Shown piece after piece: positions 20,065 through 29,230 of a stretch of 44,813 nt of DNA (within the stretch, counting starts at the first letter, position 1; the number at the start of each line of letters is the position of its first letter). Location: NCBI RefSeq assembly GCF_022376445.1, contig NW_025955287.1:1-44813 (forward strand), given 5' to 3'. Source of the stretch: Fomitopsis serialis (Eukaryota; Basidiomycota; Agaricomycetes; Polyporales; Fomitopsidaceae). The translations under genes were made by a program, and so were the position numbers. The notes under the pieces were generated by a model. It saw only the letters and a list, made by a program, of their open reading frames with translations. It was not told the DNA's origin and searched no databases.

Positions 20065-23000
20065 TTATTTTTCTCTATTGCTTAGGCATTCCTCGTCGTA
20101 GGCATCTGACACTCGTATTGCTTCTTCTACTTGCCACCGTGCATGCGCAAGTGCAGCTAGTGCAGCCGGTGACTTGTCGTAGACAACACATTCCCGGGCT
20201 TCCCTATGTGCACGATAGAGTTGGAAGAAATTGGGTAGCTTGTCGCATGCAGAGGCGGAACTCGATGGGGGAAGACTATGAGGAGCGCGGACATTCCACA
20301 CGTCCTCATTGTCCGAAGCCGAGAGTGGAGGTGATGAGAGTGGAGGTGTTGTCAAAGGACATGGAGGCATAGTCGATAGATCATGTCGAGGCGAGGTCAC
20401 ATCGGACGAGGACTTAGACAAAGGCAAGGATGAGTGTACAATCAGGTCTGGAGGAGTCGACAGAACGGAGTTGATGTGTCCGAGGGACGCCGCCGTGTCA
20501 AGAGCGGGTGTGTGCACAGAACACGAGGGTGGAGCGCAGGGTTGAATGAATCGACCACTGCCTTTGGAACCCGAGGGCGGAGGCGTCGACGCAGGTGTAC
20601 CAGCAGAGTAGTTACCCGGCGCTCGGAATTGCCTCGCAGCCTGAAACTCATCCTGCAGATCATCCTCGACAAGAGTCTTGGCGGCCGTCGAGTGACCCGG
20701 GGTCGAGATGGACGAAGCTGAGATGGACACGACGGAACATGAGAGTGGAGAGCAGGGTCGAAGAAGTCGACCACTGCTCTCGGAAGACGATGATTTCGAG
20801 AAGGGCGAGAAGGACGAGAGCGAGGTGTCGACACCCAATCCGCGGGAAGGAGTCAGCGCGGCTCGCGCCGACGAGTCGAAATCCTCACAATGATCGTGCG
20901 TCGACGTGGACGAGTCGAGTGAGGGTGCACGTACGCCGAACGAAGGCAGGTGCACGGACAGATCGAGCACGGGCGTAGGAGCAAGGCGGGAGGAAGTGTC
21001 CGTGCTCATAGTTGAACTCGACAAGGGCAGACTACGAGGCGCGCGGACGTTCCGCACGGCCTCATCGTCCAAAGCCGAAGGTGGGTGCGTGAAGGCGTCG
21101 GGCTGAGGCGCAGACGAGGACAGAATTGCGGAGCGAGTACTGAACGTGCGGACATTCCACTCGGTCCAATCTTCGTCCGAAGGATCGTCCGCGGGGGCGG
21201 TTCCGTGAGTCCTTGGGACGCCGAGGCGCAAAGGTGGCGACGGAGACGCTGGCGAAGACACATGCGCGGATGCATGTTTGCCGAGCGAAGGCGGGGGCGA
21301 GGAGCAACTACTGGGCATGCGGCGGTCTCGCACAGTCCGAAGTTCGTCTTGCAAGCCATCCGTACGAGAAGTTCCGAAGGCCGAGGGAAGACCGAGGAAC
21401 GAGGTCGGCGACGGAGACACTAGCGAGGGTGTACTAGGGCTCGAGGGTGTGCAGCGTGAACACAGCGATGCGGTCGAGGACTCGCAAGAGACGAGTAGTA
21501 GCGCGGAGGGGATGCAGGGAGGCCGCGATGGCGCCGGTTCGAAAGCGTGTGGCGGACACAGAGACGGGACGGACGAGGACAGAGACGCGGAACGTCGACG
21601 AGGATGGATGGGTGGAGAGGGTTGACGGTTAGGAAGACTTACCGCGGTCGTCTCGACTCGCGTCTCCTGCCTGTCGATCTCCCAGCTTGGGGTCCTCACT
21701 CCTGGAGCTTCCCATCGCGATCCTTCGCGTCCGTTCGTCCTCGCAATTGACCCGGAGTCCTCGTTGGTGCCTGCGTGTGCCTCTGCTGCTTGGCTGGTTG
21801 GCTGCTCGACTTCGCTCGTCGAGCTGTTTGCTGTACCAGGCACGCGGCGACTCCACGCCGCCCAGTACTCACTCAACGGGATGTCCACGCCCGAGACCTT
21901 TGAGGTTGCTGAGTGACTCTGGTACGAGGAAGGTGGTGGGGTACCGGAACAGGCCGAGCGGTGTGAGGGCCGCGAAGCATGCGGGATAACGCGCGGCGGG
22001 GACGTGGACATGTCAGGAGCTGGCGCGAGCGTGGCACACAAGAGAGGAGAGCAGGGTCGAAGGGTTCGACCGCTGCACTCGGAAGTGGATGAGTCGAGGT
22101 CGTGTGTAGACGCAGGCACGTCGAGAGAGGATGGGGACACGTCGGGAGTGGGCAAGTGTATGGAACACGAAGGCAGAGAGCAGGGTCGAAGAGGTCGACC
22201 GCTGCCTTCCGAAGCTGAGCGAGTACCGGGCGGGGAAGTTAGTGTGTCGGTCGAGACACTTGTTTGAACCGCCGACGTAACCTCAGCATCACGCCCTACG
22301 TGCCCCTGGGGTCGCTCGACCTTGCTCGTTGGGCTGGCTATTGTACGGGGCGCGCGGAGAGTCCACGCGGCCCAGTACTCGCTCAGCGAGACGTCCAAGC
22401 ACGGGTCCTTCGGGGCCGCCGAGTGACTGAATTGCGAGGAGGATGGCGGAGGCGTGTCGGACGAGGGCGCGCGGCACAAGGGCTGTGACGCGGGCGGAAC
22501 ATCACACAGCGGGGACGGAGACGTGTCGGGAGCATGCGGGTGCGTAGAACGTGTACGAGAAGGAGACGGTGTCGATTGTTCGACTGGAGTACTCGCGAGC
22601 TCTGTTACTCCTCGCTTTCCTTCCCGATTGTCATCCCTGCTCGACCGACTGGCCCCTGCCCGCTCCCTGGATGGTTGTACTTTGCTGCTCGTACTGGTAG
22701 GGCTTGGAGCCTCGTCCTCGAGCCTTGATGTATGAGTTGGCGCGACGGGCTTGACCTCGAGCGATGGAACGACGACCGTGGAGTTGCTACCAGGCGCGCG
22801 GAGAGTCCACGCGGCCCAGTATTCGCCAAGCGGGGACGTGGACGTGTCGGGAGCAGGCGCGAGTGTAGGACGCGAGTGTGGGGAAGACGAGGGCGGACGA
22901 GCGTGCCCCGAAGGCGCAAGCTCGTCGCGCGAGTATGACGGAGGAGGCGGCGGAAATGCAGGTGGGGACGCAGGCACGTCGGACGAGGACGGAGATCGAG

Positions 23001-23664
23001 TGTCCTCGATACCCCTGCCCCCTCTGTCTGCATCCGTACCTGCTGTGCTTGGTGGCCCCCCACTTGCGAGTCCGTGTTGGCTCGCCTTTGCGCTTGCTGG
23101 GGCTTCTCCGGACAGCGTGAGCCTCTGCGTCGACTCGCTGGACTCGGCGTCGCGCGGTGGGCGGGCGGGCTGTTGACCGGCTTCGCGCGTTGAGGCGACG
23201 AGGGTGGGGAGATTACCGGGCGCGCGGACGTTCCACACAGCCCGGTATTCCCCTTGCAGGTCATCGGCGCGATCGGTCAGGGTCGTCTCGTCTTGCGAGG
23301 CGGCCTTGCAGGTTGGCGACGTGTTGTCTACTTGAGCAACTGACGAGGCGTCCTCGGGCCTTAGCGCGCGCGTCGGAGCGACTTGCTCGGTTTCGTGCGT
23401 CGAGCTGGTAGCTGTACCAGGCGCTCGGAGAGTCCGCACGGCCTGGTACTCGCTCAGCGGGTCGTCCATGCCGAGGATCTCGAAAGTCGTCGAGTGGCTG
23501 AGGCGCGAGGATGGCGACGGAGAGGCGTGCGAGGCCGAGGGCGCGTCGAACGTGGGCGGACGTGAGGTGCGTGAGAGTTGCGGACGAGGCACAATCGAGG
23601 GCGAGAGCGCGTCGAGCGAGGACGGAGGAGAGGAAGGTGGAGGGCGAGGTACGGTAGTGCTCAC
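20065..23664 (-). CDS. giant repeat ORF of the LTR element, downstream frame
   Basis: About 1,199 codons are open on the minus strand with no ATG at the beginning, because the frame continues from upstream (23661-27119) across an apparent single frameshift. The protein is Ser/Pro/Thr-rich with repeated cores such as DLQGEYRAVWNVRAPG, SPLGEYWAAWTLRAPG and DLQDEFQAARQFRAPG, roughly every 110-200 residues, at about 23.45, 23.24, 22.81, 22.36, 21.87, 21.33, 21.16, 21.05, 20.64 and 20.30 kb. The last 55 residues differ: a compact helical end (FFQLYRAHREARECVVYD, LAALAHARWQVEEAIR). No enzyme domain is visible. That the same core stays in this frame over 3.6 kb argues for a real coding history. GC-rich composition alone lowers stop frequency, so present translation is unproven. 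Confidence 0.6.
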   Translation of the reverse strand: MSTTVPRPPPSSPPSSLDALSPSIVPRPQLSRTSRPPTFDAPSASHASPSPSSRLSHSTTFEILGMDDPLSEYQAVRTLRAPGTATSSTHETEQVAPTRALRPEDASSVAQVDNTSPTCKAASQDETTLTDRADDLQGEYRAVWNVRAPGNLPTLVASTREAGQQPARPPRDAESSESTQRLTLSGEAPASAKASQHGLASGGPPSTAGTDADRGGRGIEDTRSPSSSDVPASPPAFPPPPPSYSRDELAPSGHARPPSSSPHSRPTLAPAPDTSTSPLGEYWAAWTLRAPGSNSTVVVPSLEVKPVAPTHTSRLEDEAPSPTSTSSKVQPSRERAGASRSSRDDNREGKRGVTELASTPVEQSTPSPSRTRSTHPHAPDTSPSPLCDVPPASQPLCRAPSSDTPPPSSSQFSHSAAPKDPCLDVSLSEYWAAWTLRAPRTIASPTSKVERPQGHVGRDAEVTSAVQTSVSTDTLTSPPGTRSASEGSGRPLRPCSLPSCSIHLPTPDVSPSSLDVPASTHDLDSSTSECSGRTLRPCSPLLCATLAPAPDMSTSPPRVIPHASRPSHRSACSGTPPPSSYQSHSATSKVSGVDIPLSEYWAAWSRRVPGTANSSTSEVEQPTSQAAEAHAGTNEDSGSIARTNGREGSRWEAPGVRTPSWEIDRQETRVETTAVSLPNRQPSPPIHPRRRSASLSSSVPSLCPPHAFEPAPSRPPCIPSALLLVSCESSTASLCSRCTPSSPSTPSLVSPSPTSFLGLPSAFGTSRTDGLQDELRTVRDRRMPSSCSSPPPSLGKHASAHVSSPASPSPPLRLGVPRTHGTAPADDPSDEDWTEWNVRTFSTRSAILSSSAPQPDAFTHPPSALDDEAVRNVRAPRSLPLSSSTMSTDTSSRLAPTPVLDLSVHLPSFGVRAPSLDSSTSTHDHCEDFDSSARAALTPSRGLGVDTSLSSFSPFSKSSSSESSGRLLRPCSPLSCSVVSISASSISTPGHSTAAKTLVEDDLQDEFQAARQFRAPGNYSAGTPASTPPPSGSKGSGRFIQPCAPPSCSVHTPALDTAASLGHINSVLSTPPDLIVHSSLPLSKSSSDVTSPRHDLSTMPPCPLTTPPLSSPPLSASDNEDVWNVRAPHSLPPSSSASACDKLPNFFQLYRAHREARECVVYDKSPAALAALAHARWQVEEAIRVSDAYDEECLSNREK

Positions 23665-26600
23665 CGGAGTCGACTCGACTCGTGTCTCTTCTCTCCGGAC
23701 TGCCTGACCTCGCTCGCTCGTGCCAGGGTGCCCCCACTCAAGCTTTCCTGTCGGCTTGCCGTAGTGACAGGCGAGGCCCCGTCCTCGAGTGTCTCTGCGC
23801 GAAACGACGCCACTGACTCGTCTTCGGCTGGTGACGACTTGGCTGCTGTGTTGACGGCTGCGCCCGAGGCTGCAAGGTCGTTACCGGACGCGCGGAGGTT
23901 CCACACGGTCCGGTATTCGCCCTGTAAGCCGTCCGCGCGAATAGATCCGGTCGAGGTCGTAGGCACGTCGGATGAGGGCAGGCGCGAGGTGCTCGGTAGT
24001 GGAGGCGGCGTGTGCGCGTCAAGCGACGGCGGAAGAGAGGAGGCGGCTGGGTGAGCGTGGCGCGAACGCGTAGGCTCATCGAGCGAGGGAGAGGTCACGG
24101 AGTGAAGGCGAAGAGGAGAGGGTGGAGAGGGCTGGTGAACCGGGGCACTCACCGGAGTTCCCTCGACTCCCATATCGTCTGCCTCTCTCTCTCTGCCTGC
24201 TCCATCGAGGCGGCTCGTCCTCTCACTGTCCGAGGGGTACGCCGGGTTCCTGGGCGTGCGCGTAGACGCGTCGGATCCGCCGTTGCACGGAAGGCGAGCG
24301 CTCGGTTGTTCGACCTCTGCCACAGAGACGGCGGGGTGGCTCCCGGGTGCGCGGACGTTCCACACTACCCGGTATCCCTCTTGCAGTCCGTCCGTGTGAT
24401 TGGTACCGCTAGAAGTCGGGTAACCGGAGCGCGGAGATGTCGACGGGAGCGCGGACGAGCGGAGAGGCGGAGGGACGGCGAAGTCATGTCCAATGGGGAT
24501 AGGCGTGCCGAACGCGGATGTAGGGGCATGGCCAGAGGACGTAGCCGGGCTAGGAACTTTCGGCGGGGCGAGTCGTCCGTGTGTGAGGGACGCAGGTGGA
24601 CATCCAAGCGAGTAGGCGCGAGGAGAGGTCGTAGAAATGTTGAACGAGGACGGGGGCGCGTAGGTCGAGGGCGGGAACGCGTATCGCGTGTGCTGAGGAG
24701 CAGAGGGAGGAGGGAGAGGGACGGCCGCACTCATCAGAGTCTTTGCGACTCGTTCCTCTCCTCGGAATCCCTCCGTTTCCGTCCAAGTCGTGTTGTTCGG
24801 ACTCTTGGGTAGTCCTTCGCGGCTGCTTGTCCTTGCGAGTGATCGGCGCGCAGCCTCTATGCCCATCTCGAACAGCTCTAGCAAAGTCGGCTCGGCGGAC
24901 TTGCGGGCGGACGGCGCGCGGGCGTTAGTCTGCGAGTCTTGCGGGGCCTTGTCTGTGCTCGCCCTCGCGCGCGTAGGGGCGGCCTGTTCATAGGACTTGC
25001 AGATGCGTCGAGCGTCGATCGTCCGCGCAGTGGACGGGGCTTCCTGTCGAAGCCGCGGCGTAGGCGTAGGCGGAAGAGCGGCGGCGGTTGCGCGGGCGTA
25101 GTGCGAAGGCGCAAGCCCGCCTAGCGAAGGCGCGTGACTGGAAGGAGGGCGCGGAGAGGACGGGGTCGGAGGCGCGTAACTTGTGTGTGGAGGCGAGGAG
25201 GGTGGAAGCCGGGGGACTGTGGTACTTACCAGAGTCGGTCCGGCTCTGTGCTGCTGCCCATCGACCTCCCTTCGTGTCTCTTCGCCGCAGCTCCTCCTTG
25301 AACTGGCCGAGGCGTCCTCCGAGAGCCTTGGAATACGCGTCGACGCGTCTGGCGAAGTCTTGCCGACGCGACGCGTGCTGCTCGTCTGCTCGTCTTGCAG
25401 GGCCTTGCCCGTGCTTGCCCTAGCGCGCGCCGGGATGGCCTGTTCGTATGACTTGCAGGCGCGTTGAACGTCGGTCGTCCGCACCGTGGACGGGACCTCT
25501 AGTCGGGGTCTTGACGTAGCCGTAGACGCGTCGGGCTTGCCGTTGCGCGGAGGTTGAGCGCGTGATTGCACAACCTCGGGCTTTGAGTCGACGACGGCGG
25601 GGCGACCACTGGTATCGAGCGAGCGGACGTTCCACTCGGCTCGATACTCGTTTTGAGGATCGCCCGCGTGAGTGGGTCGGCGGATGGCGGGAGAGCCAAG
25701 GCGCGGAGGTGGCGAAGGGTGGACGGCGAGCGGAGGGGGAAGCAGCGAGAGGGCGGAAGTGGACGGACGAGCACAGCGCGAGGAGGCAGGCACGTCGAAC
25801 TCGCCATCGCGCTGAGGTCCGGCGTGTGGTTGCACGACCTCGGGCCTTGCATTGGCGAAGGCGGGGCGGCCATTGGTATCGAGCGAGCGGACGTTCCACT
25901 CGGCTCGATACTCGTCTTGTAGGCCGCCCTCGTGAGTCGTGCCGCGGTCAATGCGAGAGGAGAGGGGAGGAGGCGAGGGCGCGTCGAGCGAGTGCGAGGG
26001 CGTCCGGTAGGTGGATGGGTGGTCGAGGAAAGAGACAGGCGGGATGTCCCTCCCGTACCTTTGCGCGAATGCCGCCCGTTCGGCTGCGGCCGTCTCCCTG
26101 GCGTGATGAGCGCGGACGAGGGCCGCAGCTTCCTCGCGCGACTGAAAACTAGAGTGGGAAGGCGGCGACGGATGGACGGCGATCGACGAAGGGAGCGGCG
26201 GATGGACGTAGGCGGATGGACGAGGATAGCGCGGGGAGGCGGGTGCATCGGAAGAGTGCGCGAGTGTGGACGGTGGACGCGGAGATGACGAAGTCGAGGG
26301 TGCGTAGCGCGTGGAAGAGGGAGAGGGTAATGGCAGGAGAGGGGCGGTGGTACTCACCGGAGTCGATCGGACTCCTCCCTCTCTGTCGGCCTCTCTGCTC
26401 GTCCCTCCGCGGTGACTCGTCCACGCGTTCGTCGGGGCATCCCTTGGGTGCCTGGTCGGGCACGTCGACGCGTCTTGCAGGGCGGGCTCGCAGGCGCGGG
26501 ACGCGCTCTTCGTCTGCGAGTCTCGCGGGGCCTTGTCCGAGCTTGCCCTTGCGCACGCTGGGGTGACCTGTTCGTAGGACTTGCGGGCGCGTAGCGCGTT

Positions 26601-27119
26601 GGTCGTCTGCGCCGTGGACGGAACCTCTTGTCGGGGCCTCAGCGTACGCGTCGGCGCGTCGGTCTTGCCGTCGCGCAGAGGATGGGCGCGCGGATGCTCG
26701 ACCTCCTGCCTTGAGCTGTCGCCGGCGGGACAGCCACTTGTACCGAGCGAGCGAAGAGTTCGCACGGCTCGGTACTCGTGTTGTAGGCTGCCCGCGAGAG
26801 TAGGTCGGAGGGTAGCGGGGGAGTTGAGGCGCGAGATGGAAGGAGGAGCGAGGTCGACGCGTTGAGCGAGCGACTCAGCGCGCGACGCGTCCGGGCGCTC
26901 GCGCGGGGACGGAACTCCCACGGGTCTCCGAACGGACTCGGACCGTGCAGCTTGAGATGCTGGGCCGCAGGTGGCGATTGGAGGTGGTTGGGAGCCTCGA
27001 GGCGCGATCGCCGAGGCGTAGAGGTGGGCGCTGTAGGCGCGCGAGCTGTGAGCTGGCGCGGGGGCCCGAATTGGTGATAGGCTCGCCATTCGGAGCATGC
27101 AGCCAGCTGGAGAAGGCAT
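23661..27119 (-). CDS. giant repeat ORF of the LTR element, upstream frame
   Basis: The ATG at 27119 lies about 120 bases inside the 5' LTR and opens about 1,152 codons. The sequence (MPSPAGCMLRMASLSP...) turns into Ser/Pro-rich repeats with cores SLQHEYRAVRTLRSLG, GLQDEYRAEWNVRSLD, DPQNEYRAEWNVRSLD, GLQEGYRVVWNVRAPG and GLQGEYRTVWNLRASG at about 26.77, 25.90, 25.64, 24.37 and 23.91 kb. A second shared block reads RACKSYEQAIPARARAS. Near the end, the expected repeat text (REETRVESTPVSTTVP) continues only in the downstream frame, so a one-base indel somewhere around 23.68-23.80 kb probably broke a single frame of about 2,350 codons. The element's repeats often encode TPVSTT with GTGAGT-like bases, which mimic splice donors. 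I recognise no domain. Confidence 0.6.
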   Translation of the reverse strand: MPSPAGCMLRMASLSPIRAPAPAHSSRAYSAHLYASAIAPRGSQPPPIATCGPASQAARSESVRRPVGVPSPRERPDASRAESLAQRVDLAPPSISRLNSPATLRPTLAGSLQHEYRAVRTLRSLGTSGCPAGDSSRQEVEHPRAHPLRDGKTDAPTRTLRPRQEVPSTAQTTNALRARKSYEQVTPACARASSDKAPRDSQTKSASRACEPALQDASTCPTRHPRDAPTNAWTSHRGGTSREADREGGVRSTPVSTTAPLLPLPSPSSTRYAPSTSSSPRPPSTLAHSSDAPASPRYPRPSAYVHPPLPSSIAVHPSPPSHSSFQSREEAAALVRAHHARETAAAERAAFAQRYGRDIPPVSFLDHPSTYRTPSHSLDAPSPPPLSSRIDRGTTHEGGLQDEYRAEWNVRSLDTNGRPAFANARPEVVQPHAGPQRDGEFDVPASSRCARPSTSALSLLPPPLAVHPSPPPRLGSPAIRRPTHAGDPQNEYRAEWNVRSLDTSGRPAVVDSKPEVVQSRAQPPRNGKPDASTATSRPRLEVPSTVRTTDVQRACKSYEQAIPARARASTGKALQDEQTSSTRRVGKTSPDASTRIPRLSEDASASSRRSCGEETRREVDGQQHRAGPTLVSTTVPRLPPSSPPHTSYAPPTPSSPRPPSSHAPSLGGLAPSHYARATAAALPPTPTPRLRQEAPSTARTIDARRICKSYEQAAPTRARASTDKAPQDSQTNARAPSARKSAEPTLLELFEMGIEAARRSLARTSSREGLPKSPNNTTWTETEGFRGEERVAKTLMSAAVPLPPPSAPQHTRYAFPPSTYAPPSSFNISTTSPRAYSLGCPPASLTHGRLAPPKVPSPATSSGHAPTSAFGTPIPIGHDFAVPPPLRSSALPSTSPRSGYPTSSGTNHTDGLQEGYRVVWNVRAPGSHPAVSVAEVEQPSARLPCNGGSDASTRTPRNPAYPSDSERTSRLDGAGREREADDMGVEGTPVSAPVHQPSPPSPLRLHSVTSPSLDEPTRSRHAHPAASSLPPSLDAHTPPPLPSTSRLPSSDVPTTSTGSIRADGLQGEYRTVWNLRASGNDLAASGAAVNTAAKSSPAEDESVASFRAETLEDGASPVTTASRQESLSGGTLARASEVRQSGEKRHESSRLR

Positions 27120-27221
27120 TAGATAGAAAGTGGTAGATAGAGTACTCGAGAATGGATTTCGACTTTGAAGGATTCCGAGAGAACTAGAGGGACAAGGGTG
27201 TTCACAGGGCAGTGGACCGGT

Positions 27222-27238
27222 CCCCTGAATGTCCACCA
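27222..27238 (-). other. candidate primer-binding site
   Basis: Reading the minus strand from the 5' LTR end (CCCTAACA), the next bases are TTGGTGGACATTCAGG. A TGG start one base inside the LTR suits pairing to a tRNA CCA end, but I could not match the rest to a specific tRNA. Confidence 0.4.
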
Positions 27239-27239
27239 A

Positions 27240-27741
27240 TGTTAGGGCTCGTGGGCTCGGAACCCTAGATTCAGGGGCCGGGCTGCCTCGTGAACCTAAT
27301 GGTTGGTGGTCGCGACGCGACCAGGGGGGAAAGGAGGATCTCGGGGTCGTGAGCAGGGTGAGGAGTACCTGCTAGGGTCGTTACAGGGCGACGAGCCTTG
27401 CTATTCGGGAGCGCGAGAGGTCCTTGGTTGCCAGCGATGAACTGGGCCAAGCGGGGAGTCCTAGACGGGCTGTTGGGCCAGGTCGAGGAGGGGTCCAAGG
27501 CGAAGGCGACGAGCTAAGCCGAGGGGAGTTCCTAGGCGGGCGACGAGCCTAGCCGAGGACAGGGAACTAACTCGGACGGCGCGAAGAGTTCGCACTCGGA
27601 CGAGGTGATAGTTCAGGTAGAAGAGTAGATTACTTCCCAAAATGGAAGTCAGATCGCTAGGTACATTGAGATAAGATGAGATGTACACTATCAGTTCATA
27701 ATCTAATCTAAGGACAGATAATGGGTTATCTATCCGTAACA
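27240..27741 (-). repeat. 5' LTR (element orientation), 502 bases
   Basis: Partner of 19087-19594, with the same TGTTA...TAACA ends. It is followed at once by the second TAGAA copy. Confidence 0.95.
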
Positions 27742-27746
27742 TAGAA
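27742..27746. repeat. target-site duplication TAGAA (right)
   Basis: Identical to 19082-19086. Together they mark the insertion point in helicase exon 3. Confidence 0.92.
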
Positions 27747-28350
27747 TGCGGTCCTTGAACGTGCTTGACTGGAGCATTTCGGGCGAGATCAAGATGATGC
27801 GATATTGACCCTGCAGAATTTCCTATACATAGAGTCAACATGACCCCGAGGGCGCAGATCGTAAATGGTGTTTACCTGCATAATCTGTCGATTCTGTGAA
27901 AGTGTGTTCTGACCGTTGACAGCAATTGCAGTCAGGCCAAACTCGGTCTTGAATGTCTCGACCTAGTGAGCAGAAATAAGTGTACATGTTCACATTCAAG
28001 TTGGGCATGAGGACCAACTCGACATACCATTTCTTCCTCCAAAGCCAGTAGCGGACAGACCATAATGGTCGTCTTCCCTTCGTTGGTCGGCCAGAGATGA
28101 GGGCCTGCAGCAATGGCTGTTTTCCCGGAGCCGGTTGGGGCTTGAATAATGGCATCAACGCCTTCGAGCTGCGCCTTTACGCCTTCGAGTTGGAAAATTG
28201 CGGCTCACTGCTCCAGCAAAACCGTGTCTGCATGAGCCGGGCGAGCTCCTTCACCTCCTCTGCGGTGAGCTTTTGTTGTCGGTGCTGTTGTAGAGTTTTC
28301 CTACTAGGGCGGCGTAATTTATAGGCATACTTCGCAGGTCCGCGAGCCAT
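27742..28350 (-). pseudogene. RecQ-type DNA helicase, 5' portion, split by LTR insertion
   Basis: Exon 1 (28350-28028), exon 2 (27962-27876) and the first part of exon 3 (27810-27742). The protein starts MARGPAKYAYKLRR and leads to EEVKELARLMQTRF, then FQLEGVKAQLEGVDAIIQ and the Walker A motif APTGSGKT. Motif Ia-type sequence (TIMVCPLLALEEEM), VNGQNT and ILISPEMLQSSTF follow. The rest, from the DEAH box on, lies at 17214-19086. Near 28185-28200 the frame breaks: upstream residues read in one frame (..TRFCWSSEPQ) and FQLEG in another, as if one base were lost. There is no room for an intron there. So the gene is inactivated both by the frameshift and by the 8.65-kb insertion; the order of events is unknown. 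Confidence 0.85.
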
Positions 28351-29220
28351 GGAGTTCTCAGTGCAGTGAGTGTAGTGAAAAGCGAGAGTGATCGACAGGC
28401 AAGCCGCGATCAACTGCGCGCCTGTCAGCCCTTCGAGTGTTGTCGGTCATGAACTCAACTCCAATCGCTGCTCACCCTCTCTCACTTCGACACTAGGTCG
28501 TCCGCCGAGTGGTCTGCACAATGTCACAGGATCAAGTACATCCATTCAGTCCACTGCCCCGGTCTTCACCACTCACGGAACTATCATCGGATGTCGACGA
28601 GCCCCGGGCCCCTTTGCCCTCTCTATTCTCTGCACTCTATCAAATCCCTGCATCGAGCGACCATGTCCAGGCTATACCGGCATATTCATGTATAGAATAC
28701 CTGTAGTTAGCGCAAAAGGGTGTATACATGAAATGCCTGTACTTACCGAGGACTGCTCGCTCATGTATGAGCGAGGCGCCGTCATGTATGAACGGGGCGC
28801 CGTCGGTCGCTACCCGATATAGCAGCGGCGCCGGGGTAGCCCGGTCCCTTCGCCCGCGGCGGGGCAGCACCACTGGCGCGCGATGCGAGCTGCCCGATAT
28901 GGATGAACATCAGGGTCAGTGGCATCTGAGATCAGGTACATACGATCCCGCCCTGCCTGCTACGTGGCGTCAGTTTCGGCCATGCCCGGGAGCCCGCAAC
29001 GAGCCGAGCGAGCGGTGAGCGCTTCCGCTTGCCGTTTGCGACCTCCACCAGCCTCCACTACACCGTCCCGCGTCGGTCACCGACGTTGTTAGAGAACAGC
29101 GCGCATGGCAACAGCGAGCATGCAGAGATTGGCCCTGCATGCAGATATAGCCAGCGCTAGCAACGAGGTGAGTGCAGACACACAGGAGCGAGCGAGCTGA
29201 CCTTGTTTACAGGGCGGCGA
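28351..29220. other. helicase upstream flank with an orphan short frame
   Basis: The left part should hold the helicase promoter. A plus-strand frame from ATG 28521 to 28706 reads MSQDQVHPFSPLPRSSPLTE and ends after about 61 codons. It could be a gene start cut off by decay, but it has no family features and I do not call it a gene. From about 28810 on the sequence turns GC-rich, towards the low-complexity block. Confidence 0.4.
28761..28802. repeat. 21-base tandem duplication
   Basis: TCATGTATGAGCGAGGCGCC at 28761 is followed at once by a second copy with two changes (28782-28802). Confidence 0.85.
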
Positions 29221-29230
29221 CGTGGAGTAA

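Larger units (their letters stand above)
19087..27741 (-). mobile_element. LTR retroelement without gag-pol, carrying a giant repeat ORF
   Basis: Two long direct repeats (19087-19594 and 27240-27741) have TGTTA...TAACA ends and are flanked by TAGAA duplications, the hallmarks of an integrase-mapped LTR insertion. Orientation is minus: a G-run (GGGGGGCTC on the minus strand) lies just inside the LTR at 19087-19594, as a polypurine tract should. A TGG-initial candidate primer site lies just inside the LTR at 27240, and the long frame is on the minus strand. By eye the LTRs differ at roughly 15-20 positions in about 505 (near 96-97% identical), so the insertion is not brand-new. I found no protease, reverse transcriptase, RNase H, integrase or gag zinc knuckle in any frame. 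The element must therefore be non-autonomous and depend on another element's enzymes. Its cargo is about 2,350 codons of degenerate Ser/Pro-rich repeats. Confidence 0.9.

Noticed and set aside
20300..24900. Plus-strand open frames of up to 266 codons inside the LTR element
   Set aside because: They are antisense shadows of the repeat ORF. The recurring core reads as a consistent protein motif only on the minus strand.
19087..27741. Possibility that the element hides reverse transcriptase or integrase in short frames
   Set aside because: I looked for RT active-site motifs (Y/F-x-DD), RNase H, HHCC/DDE integrase features and zinc knuckles in the frames of this interval and saw none.
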